Positions 4,907 to 5,050 of a DNA stretch of 5,050 nucleotides are shown one piece after another. Below the pieces are notes generated by a model, which made no database searches, was not told the origin of the DNA, and was given only the letters and a program-made list of their open reading frames with translations. Position 1 is the first letter of the stretch, and each line of letters starts with the position of its first letter. The position numbers and the translations under genes are program-made. This stretch comes from JALZAA01 sp035316005 (lineage in GTDB: Bacteria > Actinomycetota > Acidimicrobiia > IMCC26256 > JACDBD01): contig DATFXK010000203.1 of the NCBI GenBank assembly GCA_035316005.1, positions 1 to 5,050 of the forward strand. Reading direction: 5' to 3'.

Positions 4907-5050
4907 ATGGCGGAGCGCTTCGAGCGCGTCTGGCAGGTGCTGGACGCGCAGGTGGCGGCCGGGCGCATGCCCGGGTACGTGGCGGCGGTGCGCGCCGGCA
5001 ACGAGGAGGAGATCCGGGCCGCCGGCAGGTCGGCGGTCGAGGCCGACAGC
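4907..5050 (+). CDS. Probable serine hydrolase, beta-lactamase superfamily (N-terminal fragment)
   Basis: Only the first 48 residues are inside the window; the frame is open to the right edge. They read as an N-terminal helix, RVWQVLDAQVAAGRMPGYV, then AAVRAGNEEEIRAAGRSAVE. This pattern of a helix ending in GxxPG followed by a strand with a variable turn and a Gly-rich end is typical of class C beta-lactamase-like esterases and peptidases. The catalytic SxxK would lie further right and cannot be checked. There is no signal peptide, so a cytoplasmic esterase-type member is likelier than a penicillin-binding protein. The start is fixed by AGGAGG four bases upstream. Confidence 0.65.
   Translation, partial: MAERFERVWQVLDAQVAAGRMPGYVAAVRAGNEEEIRAAGRSAVEADS

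Noticed and set aside
1..5050. CRISPR array, tRNA, rRNA, insertion sequence or prophage
   Set aside because: No regularly spaced repeats, no tRNA-like cloverleaf, no transposase or integrase motif and no terminal repeats were seen on either strand.

Overview
The window is a very G+C-rich, gene-dense chromosomal segment, most likely from an actinobacterium. The clearest lineage hints are a perfect Gram-positive/actinobacterial LexA operator (CGAAC-N4-GTTCG) in front of dinB, a DUF664/mycothiol-transferase-like protein typical of mycothiol-making Actinomycetota, strong GC third-position bias, and several starts without a Shine-Dalgarno sequence. An Acidimicrobiia-like or related lineage fits, but this is inference. 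I see no tRNA, rRNA, CRISPR array, insertion sequence or phage gene.

Layout. At the left edge a small cold-shock protein gene (4-207) reads leftwards. To its right is a 280-base divergent intergenic region (208-493). It holds a good leftward promoter (TTGACG/TACAGT), a predicted leader of about 165 nt, two hairpin-forming inverted repeats, a further inverted repeat over the -10 box, and a 12-nt leader segment perfectly complementary to csp codons 3-6. Rightwards comes a phytanoyl-CoA-dioxygenase-family Fe(II)/2-oxoglutarate oxygenase (494-1288), probably leaderless. It is followed by a LexA box and a compact same-strand series: DNA polymerase IV (1347-2537), a DUF664/DinB-fold protein (2573-3082), an orphan ParB-like nuclease-fold protein (3085-3885) and an HSL-type alpha/beta hydrolase (3899-4843). 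After 63 noncoding bases with a strong ribosome binding site, the N-terminus of a probable serine hydrolase of the beta-lactamase superfamily (4907 onward) runs off the right edge.

How they may work together. The LexA box makes polymerase IV an SOS gene. Because the next two genes lie only 35 and 2 bases apart, the DUF664 protein and the ParB-like protein may be co-induced by DNA damage. The hydrolase may have its own near-leaderless promoter. The oxygenase and the two hydrolases look like ordinary accessory metabolism with no visible link to the SOS gene.

Most of the coding content is conventional. The part most worth a second look is the csp leader, whose sequence allows two mutually exclusive folds. 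One of them would pair with the start of the coding region, which would suit a temperature-sensing or autoregulated mRNA.
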